A stretch of 25,177 bases of DNA from an uncultured Oscillospiraceae bacterium (GCA_934591815.1 CAKTPV010000024.1:1-25177); one strand, 5' to 3'; shown: positions 7,312 through 15,554, counted from the first letter of the stretch. The notes: generated by a model from the sequence alone, not told the origin. A program made the numbers and translations.

Positions 7312-7767
7312 TTACTTCTCGCTGAGCAGCTTGTTCAGCTCGCTCATGAAGGTGTTGATATCCTTGAACTGACGGTAGACGGAGGCGAAGCGGACGTAGG
7401 CCACCTCGTCGGCCTTCTTCAGCTTCTCCATGACCTTTTCGCCGATGACCTCGGTGCTGACCTCCCGCTCCAGCGCGTTTTGCAGCTCCTGCTCGATCTC
7501 CATGGCCATGCGCTCCATGTCCGCCACGGGGACGGGACGCTTTTCGCAGGAGCGCTGGATGCCGCGCAGCACCTTGCTGCGGTCGAAGCTCTGGCGGGAG
7601 CCGTCCTTCTTGATGACCACCATGGGCAGGCTCTCCACCGTCTCGTAGGTGGTAAAGCGCTTCTCGCAGGACAGGCACTCCCGGCGGCGGCGGATGCTGC
7701 TGCTCTCATCGGCAGGGCGGGAGTCCACCACCTTGCTCTCTTTGTATCCGCAATAGGGACATCTCAT
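7312..7767 (-). CDS. nrdR: Transcriptional repressor NrdR
   Basis: NrdR is the ATP/dATP-sensing repressor of ribonucleotide reductase genes. The 151-residue product has the N-terminal zinc ribbon (Cys3, Cys6, Cys31, Cys34, with the RRRRECLSC stretch) followed by an ATP-cone domain starting at [14 protein letters not shown]. The length is standard. ATG 7767 has AGGAGG 8 bases upstream. No ribonucleotide reductase gene is in the window, so its targets are elsewhere. A short GC hairpin (7788-7802) lies in the leader. Confidence 0.97.
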   Translation of the reverse strand: MRCPYCGYKESKVVDSRPADESSSIRRRRECLSCEKRFTTYETVESLPMVVIKKDGSRQSFDRSKVLRGIQRSCEKRPVPVADMERMAMEIEQELQNALEREVSTEVIGEKVMEKLKKADEVAYVRFASVYRQFKDINTFMSELNKLLSEK

Positions 7768-7813
7768 ATGCTGACCCTCCTGAACTTGCGGCGAAAAGCC
7801 GCTGATTAGTGGA

Positions 7814-7819
7814 AGTATA
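7814..7819 (-). promoter_or_regulatory. Probable extended -10 promoter of nrdR
   Basis: The minus strand reads TGTGATATACT, giving an extended -10 (TGA plus TATACT) about 50 bases upstream of the nrdR start. No good -35 is seen. The same 11 bases occur before nnrD (near 11636). Confidence 0.5.
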
Positions 7820-7871
7820 TCACAGATGTACAAGATGTGGTAGTAGGTGCCGGGATTTTTTTCGGTTTTTT

Positions 7872-8357
7872 TTACGGTTTCCCCGGCATGACGGGCGTCC
7901 AGCCGCCGGAAAAAGCGAAAAAAACATACCGCTTTCCCTCCCGCCGCCCCACGGAGGCAAAGCAGAACAGCTCCGTCAGCGGGAGGGGCGTGTCCGGCGG
8001 CCACGGCGCCGCCAGCTGCGTCACACCGCCCTCCTGCCGCAGCAGCGTACCGGCGGGGATGGGCCACGGCAGGCCGTCCGACAGCGTCGCCTCGCGCCAC
8101 GGTGTCTCCCGTACCGGCTGGGCACGGCACCGCGTCACCGCCCCCAGCGGCGCGGTCATGGCGGCGGAAAACCGCCGTTGCAGACAGCCGTCCTCCGTGA
8201 CGCCCAGCAGCAGCTCCCCTCCTGCGCCGCAGGCGTACAGGCGGTACAGTCCTGCGGGCAGACCGGTGCAGCGGACACGGAACACCGTGTCCGTCCCCGA
8301 CGGCGTCACCGTCAGCGTTCCCACCCGCCGCTTCTCCAGACAGACAGGCACCTCCAT
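7872..8357 (-). CDS. Hypothetical protein, 161 residues
   Basis: I do not recognise this protein. The translation has ordinary composition with alternating hydrophobic strands ([29 protein letters not shown]), which suggests a beta-rich fold; no signal peptide or clear membrane helix is present. ATG 8357 has a purine-rich GGAGG 11 bases upstream. It sits between the mazF terminator and nrdR, about 100 bases upstream of nrdR on the same strand, with no obvious promoter of its own. The high-GC coding pattern is like its neighbours. The opposite strand is also open, so the confidence is moderate. Confidence 0.6.
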   Translation of the reverse strand: MEVPVCLEKRRVGTLTVTPSGTDTVFRVRCTGLPAGLYRLYACGAGGELLLGVTEDGCLQRRFSAAMTAPLGAVTRCRAQPVRETPWREATLSDGLPWPIPAGTLLRQEGGVTQLAAPWPPDTPLPLTELFCFASVGRREGKRYVFFAFSGGWTPVMPGKP

Positions 8358-8381
8358 CTGCGCCGCCCCCTCCCATCACAC

Positions 8382-8423
8382 AAAAAAACAGGTCTGTGCC
8401 ATGGTATGCACAAACCTGTTTTT
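8382..8423. terminator. Bidirectional intrinsic terminator after mazF
   Basis: Stem AACAGGT (8387-8393) with ACCTGTT (8414-8420), continued inward after one mismatch by TGTGC/GCACA, and a loop around CATGGTAT. On the minus strand it ends in a run of seven U; on the plus strand in five. It ends the nnrD-alr-mazF unit. Confidence 0.82.
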
Positions 8424-8445
8424 CTTATGCGTCGTCCCGGCACCC

Positions 8446-8811
8446 TCACACCAGATGGCTGCCGGTAAGTCCGAAGCTGACGGCGATGGCGGCATCCACC
8501 TGCTCCATCACAGCACTGTCCACACGGCCCATCCGCTCCCGCAGGCGGCGCTTATCCAGTGTGCGGATCTGCTCCAGCAGGATCACGGAATCCTTGGGCA
8601 GGCCGCTGCCCTGCGCCGCCAGCGCGATATGGGTCGGCAGTCTGGCCTTGCCCAGCTGGGAGGTGATGGCCGCCGCGATGACCGTGGGGCTGTGGCGGTT
8701 GCCGGTGTCGTTCTGCACGATGAGCACCGGGCGCACACCGCCCTGCTCGCTGCCCACCACGGGGCTGAGATCGGCGTAGTATATGTCGCCGCGTCTGACA
8801 TTCGTATCCAC
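8446..8811 (-). CDS. mazF: Type II toxin, MazF/PemK endoribonuclease (NdoA-like), no adjacent antitoxin
   Basis: MazF-family toxins are sequence-specific endoribonucleases. The protein (about 121 residues) has the family signatures [44 protein letters not shown] and [16 protein letters not shown], close to the B. subtilis NdoA (EndoA) type. The start is uncertain: GTG 8811 (GGAG 10 bases upstream) is preferred over GTG 8820 and TTG 8832. In Bacillus the order is alr-ndoAI-ndoA. Here alr is directly upstream, but the 157 bases between them contain no ORF that could encode the antitoxin. The toxin is followed by a strong terminator. The toxin family is certain; whether it acts alone or with a distant antitoxin is unknown. 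Confidence 0.93.
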   Translation of the reverse strand: MDTNVRRGDIYYADLSPVVGSEQGGVRPVLIVQNDTGNRHSPTVIAAAITSQLGKARLPTHIALAAQGSGLPKDSVILLEQIRTLDKRRLRERMGRVDSAVMEQVDAAIAVSFGLTGSHLV

Positions 8812-8968
8812 AAAGTTCACACTCCGCCGCAAGAAGTACCGGAGGGATATGTCCTCAGGTCACTTCCATTGTCCCACGCAGCCGCGGAATTTATACCCTT
8901 GCGCGTCCGTAAATCCCGGTTTTGTTTCGCCCGTTGTATCCTATGCGGATACGGGTCGGGGCGTACCG

Positions 8969-10138
8969 TCAGAACCGGAGCAGCAGTTCCTTTTCCACCT
9001 CCTGCCCGTTTTGCAGGTATACCCGGGGCACCCGCTTGCTGACGGCGCAGGTCAGCTCATAGGAGATGGTGCCCGCCAACTTGGCCAGCTCCTCCACCGG
9101 GTGGGTGTGTCCAAAGATCTCCAGCTCGTCCCCCACCTGCACCTCCGGCAGGTCGGTGAGGTCGACCATGCACATATCCATGCAGATGCGTCCCCGCTGG
9201 GGGGCGTCGCCGCCCTTGGCGGCGAACCGGCACTTGCCGCTGAGACAGCGGAAAAACCCGTCGGCATAGCCGTAGGGCACTACGCCCATACGGGTGGTGC
9301 GGGGCGTGGTGTACTGCCGCCCGTAGCTCACATCCGTCCCCGGCCCGTAGATCTTGATGGTGCTGACGGTGGTCTTCAGGCGCATCACCGGACGCAGTCC
9401 CAGTCCCGCCGCCAGATCGCCGCAGCCGTACAGCAGGATGCCGGGGCGCACCATGTCCAGATACGTCTCCGGATAGGACGCCACAGCGCCGGAGTTGGCG
9501 CAGTGACGGATGGCAAACCGCTGTCCCCGCTGCCGCTCCACCTCGTCCACCACCCGGCGGAACAGGTCGAATTGGGCGCGGGTGTAGGCGGCGCTGTCCG
9601 CATCCGGCTCGTCCGCCACGGCGAAGTGGGTGAAGATGCCCTCCGCCCGCAGACCAGGCAGACCGCAGGCGGCGCAGATATCCGCCGTGCCGGTGCCGAA
9701 GTGTCCGCCGGACACCAGATAGCCCAGCCGGGACATACCGGTATCCACCTTGATGTGGACGGTCAGCTCCCCGCCGCAGCGCACCGCCTCCTGGCTGTAC
9801 TCCAGCGCCTTGGCCTGGCAGGACACCGCCTGGGTGATGTGCAGGTCGATAAGGTTCTTTACCTGCTCCCGGGGCGTATGCCCCAGAATGAGGATGGGCA
9901 TGGTGATGCCCCCCGCCCGCAGTTCCATGGCCTCATCCAGACTGGACACCGCCAGATAGTCCGCGCCCAGCGTCTGTAAGGCACGGGATATCTGCACGGC
10001 GCCGTGGCCGTAGCCGTCGGCCTTCACCACCCCCAGGAACTTTACGTCCGCGCCTACGCGCTGCCGCAGCGCATGGTAGTTGTACGCCAGCGCGTCCAGA
10101 TCGATCTCCGCCCATGTTCTCCTCAGTGTAGACTCCAT
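8969..10138 (-). CDS. alr: Alanine racemase
   Basis: Alr interconverts L- and D-alanine for peptidoglycan. The 389-residue product has the PLP-binding lysine in VVKADGYGHG (Lys39), the TGMSRLG segment, and the second catalytic base Tyr272 in DVSYGRQY, followed by VVPYGYADGF. The length is standard. ATG 10138 has GGAGG 7 bases upstream. It starts 2 bases after the lipoprotein stop, so the genes are coupled. In many Firmicutes alr lies between nnrD or acpS and ndoAI-ndoA, and this window keeps that order apart from the missing antitoxin. Confidence 0.97.
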   Translation of the reverse strand: MESTLRRTWAEIDLDALAYNYHALRQRVGADVKFLGVVKADGYGHGAVQISRALQTLGADYLAVSSLDEAMELRAGGITMPILILGHTPREQVKNLIDLHITQAVSCQAKALEYSQEAVRCGGELTVHIKVDTGMSRLGYLVSGGHFGTGTADICAACGLPGLRAEGIFTHFAVADEPDADSAAYTRAQFDLFRRVVDEVERQRGQRFAIRHCANSGAVASYPETYLDMVRPGILLYGCGDLAAGLGLRPVMRLKTTVSTIKIYGPGTDVSYGRQYTTPRTTRMGVVPYGYADGFFRCLSGKCRFAAKGGDAPQRGRICMDMCMVDLTDLPEVQVGDELEIFGHTHPVEELAKLAGTISYELTCAVSKRVPRVYLQNGQEVEKELLLRF

Positions 10139-10140
10139 CT

Positions 10141-10719
10141 TTATCCCTCCGATGTGGTACAGGTGAACGCCAGCAGCTTCACTGTCAGCACCACCTGTTC
10201 ATTTCGTGAAAACTCCGCGTACCGCGGGAAAAGCCCCTCCGCGTCCAGCCAGACGGCGCACAGCACCTTGCCTCCGCCGGGGGCGGTGGTGTCCAGCGCC
10301 AGACGCAGGCAGGGCGTGTCGTCCAGCGCCTCGCTGCTCTGCTCCAGCACATACCCGTCCGCCAGCGCCCGCAGCAGGTAGGGCAGGCAGTTGGCCGGGC
10401 AGATGTCCAGCGACGCCCCCGCCGGTAATTGCAGCCCCTCGCTGCGCAGCGTCATGTCCGTCCCCGATACCACGGCGGTAAGCCCCGCCAGCTCGCCGGG
10501 CGCGGTGACGGTGGTGACGGCGTCCCCGTCCGCATCGTAGCTGCACAGCAGGGTGAATGTCCGGCTGTCCGTGGACGTGTGGCTGGTGACCTCCGCCTCC
10601 AGCCGCGCCGTCTCCAGCGTGCGGTACTGCTCCTGCACGGCATTTCCCGTCTCTGCCTTCGCGCCGCCGCAGCCGCACAGGACGGCGCACAGCAGCAGCG
10701 GCCATATGATCTTCTTCAC
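10141..10719 (-). CDS. Putative lipoprotein, LolA-like region possible
   Basis: A 192-residue predicted lipoprotein. The signal peptide MKKIIWPLLLCAVLCGC ends in a lipobox-like LCGC. The mature part is rich in beta-type segments (EAEVTSHTSTDSRTF, VTTVTAPGELAG, DMTLRSEG, PRYAEFSRNEQVVLTVKL), a pattern seen in small LolA-like Firmicutes lipoproteins found next to alr. That fold assignment is an inference. GTG 10719 is the start, with GGAGG 7 bases upstream. It lies 31 bases after nnrD and 2 bases before alr, inside the same operon. Its maturation would need Lgt, which is encoded at 17412-18356. Confidence 0.8.
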   Translation of the reverse strand: MKKIIWPLLLCAVLCGCGGAKAETGNAVQEQYRTLETARLEAEVTSHTSTDSRTFTLLCSYDADGDAVTTVTAPGELAGLTAVVSGTDMTLRSEGLQLPAGASLDICPANCLPYLLRALADGYVLEQSSEALDDTPCLRLALDTTAPGGGKVLCAVWLDAEGLFPRYAEFSRNEQVVLTVKLLAFTCTTSEG

Positions 10720-10750
10720 AGCTCTCCCTCCTTTTCAGGAAGGCTCTCCG

Positions 10751-11605
10751 CTACTCCACCTCTTTCAACGCATAGGGAAGCTTCTCTAACAGGTCGCCGG
10801 GGGTCATGCCCCGCCGTCCCTTCTCCGCCGCCGCCAGATCGCCGGCCCGGCCGTGGAGCCATACGGCGCAGCAGCAGGCGGCAAACGGCTCCATGCCCTG
10901 CGCCAGCAGGCTGGCGGTCATGCCGGTGAGGATATCGCCGCTGCCGCCCTTTGCCATGCCGTCATTGCCGGTGGTGTTCACCGCCAGATGTCCGTCCGGC
11001 GCGGCGATCACCGTCCGGTGACCCTTCAGCACCAGATAGACGCCCCGGCGCGCGGCGTAGGCCGCCGCACCGCTCTCCCGTCCCCGGCTCACGTCGCCGC
11101 CCACGCGGAAGAATTCCCCCTCGTGGGGCGTCAGCACCGTCACAAGACCGCGGCGGCGGGACAACTCATCTATATGCCATTCCACCGCGTTTATGCCATC
11201 GGCATCCAGCACCAGCGGCTGCTCCAGCGTCAGCAGGCGGCGCACCAGCCCGTCGCTCTCCTCGCTGCGTCCCATGCCGCAGCCCACAGCCACGGCATCG
11301 CACCCGGCGGCGCGGCGGCGGATCTCCGCCTCCGCCGACAGACACAGCTTTCCGTCCAGCGACGGCAGCGGGTGGGGCATGGCCTCGTCGGACTTCACCG
11401 CCGCCACCTGCCAGATGTCGGACGGGACGCCCAGAAAGACCAGTCCGCAGCCGGAGCGGACGGCGGCACGGGAGCAGAACACCGGCGCACCGGTGTAGCC
11501 CACGCTGCCGCCCAGCACATAGACCTTTCCGAAATCCCCCTTGTGTCCCTCCGGGTCGCGGCGGGGCAGGGCGGCGCGCACATAGGCGGCGTCCAGCGTC
11601 AGCAT
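10751..11605 (-). CDS. nnrD: ADP-dependent NAD(P)H-hydrate dehydratase
   Basis: NnrD repairs hydrated NADH and NADPH. The 284-residue ribokinase-like protein has KGDFGKVYVLGGSVGYTGAP near the N-terminus, VLTPHEGEFFR in the middle and the ATP/active-site motif TTGNDGMAKGGSGDILTG containing the catalytic Asp. The N-terminal epimerase domain (NnrE) found in fused forms is absent. ATG 11605 has AAGGAG 8 bases upstream; an in-frame start further up adds eight unlikely residues. It is first in the nnrD-lipoprotein-alr-mazF operon. Confidence 0.93.
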   Translation of the reverse strand: MLTLDAAYVRAALPRRDPEGHKGDFGKVYVLGGSVGYTGAPVFCSRAAVRSGCGLVFLGVPSDIWQVAAVKSDEAMPHPLPSLDGKLCLSAEAEIRRRAAGCDAVAVGCGMGRSEESDGLVRRLLTLEQPLVLDADGINAVEWHIDELSRRRGLVTVLTPHEGEFFRVGGDVSRGRESGAAAYAARRGVYLVLKGHRTVIAAPDGHLAVNTTGNDGMAKGGSGDILTGMTASLLAQGMEPFAACCCAVWLHGRAGDLAAAEKGRRGMTPGDLLEKLPYALKEVE

Positions 11606-11635
11606 CGCAGTCACTCCTTTTCGCATTTTCTGTTC

Positions 11636-11641
11636 AGTATA
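11636..11641 (-). promoter_or_regulatory. Probable extended -10 promoter of the nnrD operon
   Basis: The minus strand reads TGTGATATACT (TGn-TATACT) about 30 bases upstream of nnrD. A TTGACA lies just before it, but at 7 bases it is too close to act as the -35 of this -10. Confidence 0.5.
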
Positions 11642-11697
11642 TCACATTTGTCAATCGTCATTTCTGCTATTTTTGCCGCACAGTGGGAAAAAAGTGC

Positions 11698-11726
11698 TTG
11701 CAAGTTCATTTCCCGTGTGGTATAAG
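11698..11726 (+). promoter_or_regulatory. Promoter of the T-box-pheST transcript
   Basis: -35 TTGCAA (11698-11703), a 17-base spacer and -10 TATAAG (11721-11726) preceded by TGG, which gives an extended -10. Transcription would start near 11733, at the 5' edge of the T-box leader. Confidence 0.8.
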
Positions 11727-11734
11727 TGTATCCA

Positions 11735-11979
11735 TACGACAAAAAGCCATGAACGGGAAGATCTGCGTAGACGCATCTCCAAGAGAGGGCCGGCCACCGG
11801 CTGCAAGCCGGCCTGAGATACATCGCAGTGTTCGCCCGGGAGCTGCCGCGAGGAAATGCGCGGCCGGATCATCCTCCGTTACCGGGAAACGAGTGCGCGG
11901 ACACTGTCCGCGAAGCTGGGTGGTACCACGGAAGCGTCGCCTTTCGTCCCATGTCATGTGGGATGAAAGGTGTTTTTTT
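11735..11979 (+). ncRNA. T-box leader with Phe (UUC) specifier
   Basis: A tRNA-sensing T-box leader upstream of pheS. The T-box core GCTGGGTGGTACCACGGAAGC is at about 11915-11935 and is followed by an intrinsic terminator. The long stem I region precedes it. In its specifier segment (CATCGCAGTGTTCGCCCGG, from 11821) TTC at 11831-11833 is the natural specifier codon, matching Phe. Uncharged tRNA-Phe would pair with the specifier and the T-box bulge and stabilise the antiterminator, so pheST is induced on phenylalanine starvation. Class and terminator are clear; the exact specifier alignment is inferred. Confidence 0.93.
11938..11979 (+). terminator. T-box terminator hairpin
   Basis: A 14-bp stem pairs 11938-11951 (CGCCTTTCGTCCCA) with 11959-11972 (TGGGATGAAAGGTG, two G-U pairs), with a 7-base loop and seven U (11973-11979). 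It ends 36 bases before the pheS start. Confidence 0.9.
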
Positions 11980-12015
11980 ATCCCCAAAACGAAACTCTCA
12001 AAAGGAGGACACAAT

Positions 12016-13053
12016 ATGAAGGAAAAACTGGAACAGCTGCTCACCGAGGGCAAAGCCAAGATCGAGGCCGTCCGCAGCGAGACGGAGCTGCAGGAGGTCA
12101 AGGCGCTGCTGCTGGGCAAGCAGGGCAGCCTGACAGAGCTGCTGAAGGAGCTGCCCAAGCTGGACGTGTCCCTGCGTCCGGAGATGGGCAAGGCGGTGAA
12201 CCAGGCCAAGGCCCAGCTCACCGAGCTGCTGGACGCGCGCCGTAATGAGCTGAAGATGAAGGCGTCCGAGGTAGACCCCGACTTCGACATCTCCGTGCCG
12301 GGCATACTGCCCCCCAGCGGCGGACTGCACCCCATCACACAGATGTGCTACGACCTGAACGACGCCTTCCGCTCCATGGGCTTTGAGATCTACGAGGAGG
12401 ACGACATCACCAGCGAGCTGTTCGGCTTCGACAACCTGAACTTCCCCCCCAACCACCCCGCCCGCGAGAGCATGGACACCTACTGGCTGGCCGGACACGA
12501 CAAGGGCGAGTGCTGGGACAAGCTGTGCCTGCGCCCCCACCTGACCGGCGGCTCCGTCCGCTATATGCAGACCCACAAGCCCCCCTACCGCTTTGTGTAC
12601 CCCGGCAAGGTGTACCGCAACGAGACGACGGACGCCCGCCACGAGCGCGCCTTCTTCCAGTACGAGGCGCTGATCGTGGATAAGGACTTCACCTTCGCCT
12701 CCGGCAAGGTGATGATCAAGAGCATCCTGAGCAAGGTGTTCGGCCGGGACGTTCCGGTGCGGATGCGCGCCGGCTTCTTCCCCTTCGTGGAGCCGGGCTT
12801 TGAGATCGACATGGGCTGTCTGGTCTGCGGCGGCAAGGGGTGCAGCGTGTGCAAGCACGTGGGCTGGATCGAGGTCATGCCCGGCGGCACGCCCCATCCC
12901 AACGTTCTGAGAGCCGCGGGCCTCGACCCCGACGAGTACACCGGCTTCTATGTCAACATCGGTCTGGACCGTCTGGTCATGATGCGCTACGGCGTGGACG
13001 ACGTCCGCCTGTTCCACAGCGCCGATCTGCGGTTCCTTGAGCAATTCCATTGA
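12016..13053 (+). CDS. pheS: Phenylalanine-tRNA ligase alpha subunit (divergent active site)
   Basis: PheS is the catalytic subunit of the (alpha-beta)2 phenylalanyl-tRNA synthetase. The 345-residue product has an N-terminal coiled coil (about 1-85), motif 2 around VYRNETTDARHERAFFQYEA and motif 3 at GLDRLVMMRYGVDDVR. A CX2C-X4-CX2C zinc-knuckle-like insert (Cys268, 271, 276, 279) precedes motif 3. Unusual residues: the common GFAFGMG before motif 3 is GFYVNIG here, FHQVEG in motif 2 is FFQYEA, and the usual FPFTEPSAE is FPFVEPGFE. The Ala that shapes the Phe pocket in E. coli (Ala294) appears to be replaced by Tyr312 by simple alignment. ATG 12016 has AAAGGAGG 7 bases upstream. pheT follows 18 bases later. 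Confidence 0.96.
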   Translation: MKEKLEQLLTEGKAKIEAVRSETELQEVKALLLGKQGSLTELLKELPKLDVSLRPEMGKAVNQAKAQLTELLDARRNELKMKASEVDPDFDISVPGILPPSGGLHPITQMCYDLNDAFRSMGFEIYEEDDITSELFGFDNLNFPPNHPARESMDTYWLAGHDKGECWDKLCLRPHLTGGSVRYMQTHKPPYRFVYPGKVYRNETTDARHERAFFQYEALIVDKDFTFASGKVMIKSILSKVFGRDVPVRMRAGFFPFVEPGFEIDMGCLVCGGKGCSVCKHVGWIEVMPGGTPHPNVLRAAGLDPDEYTGFYVNIGLDRLVMMRYGVDDVRLFHSADLRFLEQFH

Positions 13054-13071
13054 TGAGGGAGGGGTGCTGAA

Positions 13072-15516
13072 ATGAAAGTATCACTGAATTGGATCCGGGA
13101 CTATGTAAAGCTGCCGGAGGATATGGATCTGAAGCGTCTGGCCTATGACCTGACCATGTCCACCGTGGAGGTGGAGGACGCCGTCGATCTGGGCGCTTCG
13201 TTCCACGATATGGTGGTGGGCGAGATCAAGGAGGTCCTGCCCCACCCCGACGCGGATAAGCTGCGTATCTGCCGCACCGACATCGGCGGCGGCGACATCA
13301 GGGAGATCGTCTGCGGCGGCACCAACCTCCGCAACGGCATGAAGGTGGCGGTGGCGCTGCCCGGCGCCTTCTGCCGCTGGCACGGTGAGGGCGAGCCGGT
13401 GGAGATCAAAAAGAGCAAGCTGCGTGGCGTGGAGAGCTACGGCATGATCTGCGGCGCCGTGGAGATCGGCCTTGCCGACCTGTTCCCCGTGGAGGGGGAG
13501 GCCGTCATCCTCGACCTCAGCGCCTTCGACGCCCCCGCCGGTACGCCGCTGGCCGACGCGCTGGATCTCAACGACATCATTCTGGAGATCGACAATAAAT
13601 CCATGACCAACCGCCCCGACCTGTGGGGTCACTACGGCATCGCCCGGGAGCTGGCGGCGCTGTACCACCTGCCCATGGCGGAGTTCCCCCGCTTCGACCG
13701 GAACGTAGAGAACACCGCCGGGTTCCGCGTCACCGTGGAGGATGCGGAGCGCTGCCCCCGCTACCTGTCCGCTCAGATCGAGGGACTCAGCGTCAAGCCC
13801 GCCCCCTATAGGATGCAAAGCCGCATCTGGCGCGTGGGTATGCGGCCCATCAACGCGCTGGTGGACGTCACCAACTATGTGATGCTGGCCACCGGTCAGC
13901 CCACCCACGCTTTCGACTCCGACCACATCGCCGGTCACATCATCGTGCGCCGTGCTGAGGAGGGCGAGAAGCTGCTGCTGCTCAACGGCAAGGAGCTGTC
14001 CCTCACCGCCGACGATCTGACCATCGCCGACGACGCAGGCGTGGTGGGTCTGGCCGGTGTCATGGGCGGCGCCAAGGACTCCATCCTGCCCGAGACAGGC
14101 AAGGTCATTCTGGAGGTGGCCAACTTCCAGGCCGCCGGTATCCGCCGCACCGCCCTGCGGTACGACAACCGTACCGAGGCCTCCGCCCGGTACGAAAAGG
14201 CCATCGACCCCGAGCGCTGCGACCAGGCCTTTGACCTGTCCATGCAGCTGTTCCGTGAGCTGTATCCCGATATGCAGGTCACCGGCCTTGCCGACTACTA
14301 TCCCGTGCCGCTGCAAAATGCGGAGATCGACGTGCCTGTCAGCTGGCTGGAGCGCCGTCTGGGCAAGACCCTGACGCCGGAGGACATCACCGCCAAGCTG
14401 ACGCCTCTGGGCTTCCGGCTCACCTTCAATGGCGACAATATGCACGTGGTGGTCCCCACCTGGCGCTCCACCGGCGATGTGTCCATCAAGGCCGACATCA
14501 TGGAGGAGGTCGCCCGGATGTACGGCTACGAGAACTTCGAGGCCGAGCCCATCACCACCTCCTTCGACGGCGCCATCAACCAGCTGGACAAGGATCTGGA
14601 GCGTCACATCAAGGAGTACCTCTCCATCCGCTGCGGGATGCAGGAGATCTTCAGCTATCCGTGGATGGAGGAGTCGTATGTCAACGCCATCCTCCAGAGC
14701 ACCGACGGCATTCTGGCGCTGTCCACCCCGCCGTCTCCCTCTGAGCGCCTTATCCGCTCCTCCCTGCTGCCCAACCTGTGCAAGGCCGTGGCCAAGAACG
14801 AGCGGTACTACGGCGATTTCGCCATCTTCGAGACGGCGCAGGTGTTCCACGACACGGACTACACCACCCCCTATGATCCCCGGGAAAAGCTGCCCTCCCA
14901 GCGCAAGAACGTGGCCGGTGCCTTCGTGTCTGCCGGCAAGGACGTGGCAGCCCTGTTCCGCAAGGCCAAGGGCGTGGTGGAGATGATGCCCCGCTACACC
15001 CACATGGAGCGCTACGACTTCCGGCAGGTGGAAAAGCCCGTGTGGGCCGACGAGGTGGTGTGGCTCAACATCTATCTGGGCGAGGAGCGCATCGGCGATC
15101 TGGCCCTGCTGAGTAAGCGGGTATCCATGGCCTGCGGCATCAAGAACGTCAACGTCATGCTGTTCCAGCTGGATCAGGATGCGCTGGTGCCTCTGCGCTC
15201 CCGCACCAACACCTTCACCCATCTGGCGGAGTATCCCATGACCGACTACGACATCTCCCTCCTGCTGGACGGTGAGGTGAAGTGGGCGGACGTGGCCGAG
15301 ACCATCGAAGGCGTGAAGAACCCCCTGCTCCACGGCGCGTCCTTCGTGGACGAGTACCGGGGCAAGCAGGTGCCGGCGGGCAAGAAGTCCCTGACGGCGC
15401 GGCTGACCATCGGCTCCACGGAAAAGACCCTGACCTCCGCCGAGATCGAGGAGGTGGCCAACTCCGTGCTGAAAAAGCTGTCCAAGCGCTTCGGCGCGGA
15501 GCTGCGCTCCCGCTGA
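13072..15516 (+). CDS. pheT: Phenylalanine-tRNA ligase beta subunit
   Basis: PheT binds tRNA-Phe and edits mischarged Tyr-tRNA. The 814-residue product has the N-terminal core (MKVSLNWIRDYV), an EMAP-type tRNA-binding domain (about 40-155, VGEIKEVLPHPDADKL), the B3/B4 editing region (about 210-380), the B5 domain (about 405-475) and a C-terminal ferredoxin-fold anticodon-binding domain (about 720-812). The segment DNKSMTNRPDLWGHYGIARE replaces the more common TPNRPDCLS-type sequence, and YPMTDYDISLLL replaces the usual FPAVxRDLAF. Like PheS, this points to a divergent PheST subtype. ATG 13072 has a GGAGGGG site upstream. A shadow ORF of 750 codons on the other strand is not a gene. Confidence 0.97.
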   Translation: MKVSLNWIRDYVKLPEDMDLKRLAYDLTMSTVEVEDAVDLGASFHDMVVGEIKEVLPHPDADKLRICRTDIGGGDIREIVCGGTNLRNGMKVAVALPGAFCRWHGEGEPVEIKKSKLRGVESYGMICGAVEIGLADLFPVEGEAVILDLSAFDAPAGTPLADALDLNDIILEIDNKSMTNRPDLWGHYGIARELAALYHLPMAEFPRFDRNVENTAGFRVTVEDAERCPRYLSAQIEGLSVKPAPYRMQSRIWRVGMRPINALVDVTNYVMLATGQPTHAFDSDHIAGHIIVRRAEEGEKLLLLNGKELSLTADDLTIADDAGVVGLAGVMGGAKDSILPETGKVILEVANFQAAGIRRTALRYDNRTEASARYEKAIDPERCDQAFDLSMQLFRELYPDMQVTGLADYYPVPLQNAEIDVPVSWLERRLGKTLTPEDITAKLTPLGFRLTFNGDNMHVVVPTWRSTGDVSIKADIMEEVARMYGYENFEAEPITTSFDGAINQLDKDLERHIKEYLSIRCGMQEIFSYPWMEESYVNAILQSTDGILALSTPPSPSERLIRSSLLPNLCKAVAKNERYYGDFAIFETAQVFHDTDYTTPYDPREKLPSQRKNVAGAFVSAGKDVAALFRKAKGVVEMMPRYTHMERYDFRQVEKPVWADEVVWLNIYLGEERIGDLALLSKRVSMACGIKNVNVMLFQLDQDALVPLRSRTNTFTHLAEYPMTDYDISLLLDGEVKWADVAETIEGVKNPLLHGASFVDEYRGKQVPAGKKSLTARLTIGSTEKTLTSAEIEEVANSVLKKLSKRFGAELRSR

Positions 15517-15554
15517 AGCAGCCCCCTTTTTCCGGCACCGGCGCTTTTTCCCTC

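Noticed and set aside
8833..8968. Possible antitoxin gene between alr and mazF
   Set aside because: The minus strand holds only a five-codon ATG frame before a stop; no ribbon-helix-helix or AbrB-like sequence is present.
10951..12015. N-terminal extension of the pheS frame back to 10951
   Set aside because: The open frame upstream of 12016 runs through the T-box and antisense to nnrD; the ATG at 12016 has a perfect ribosome site.
13081..15333. A 750-codon open frame on the minus strand opposite pheT
   Set aside because: It is a shadow of a GC-rich coding gene; it has no known domains, whereas pheT is full length with clear domains.
15517..15552. Possible terminator after pheT (CCGGCACCGG followed by T runs)
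   Set aside because: The palindrome leaves too small a loop for more than about three pairs; it is not convincing as an intrinsic terminator.
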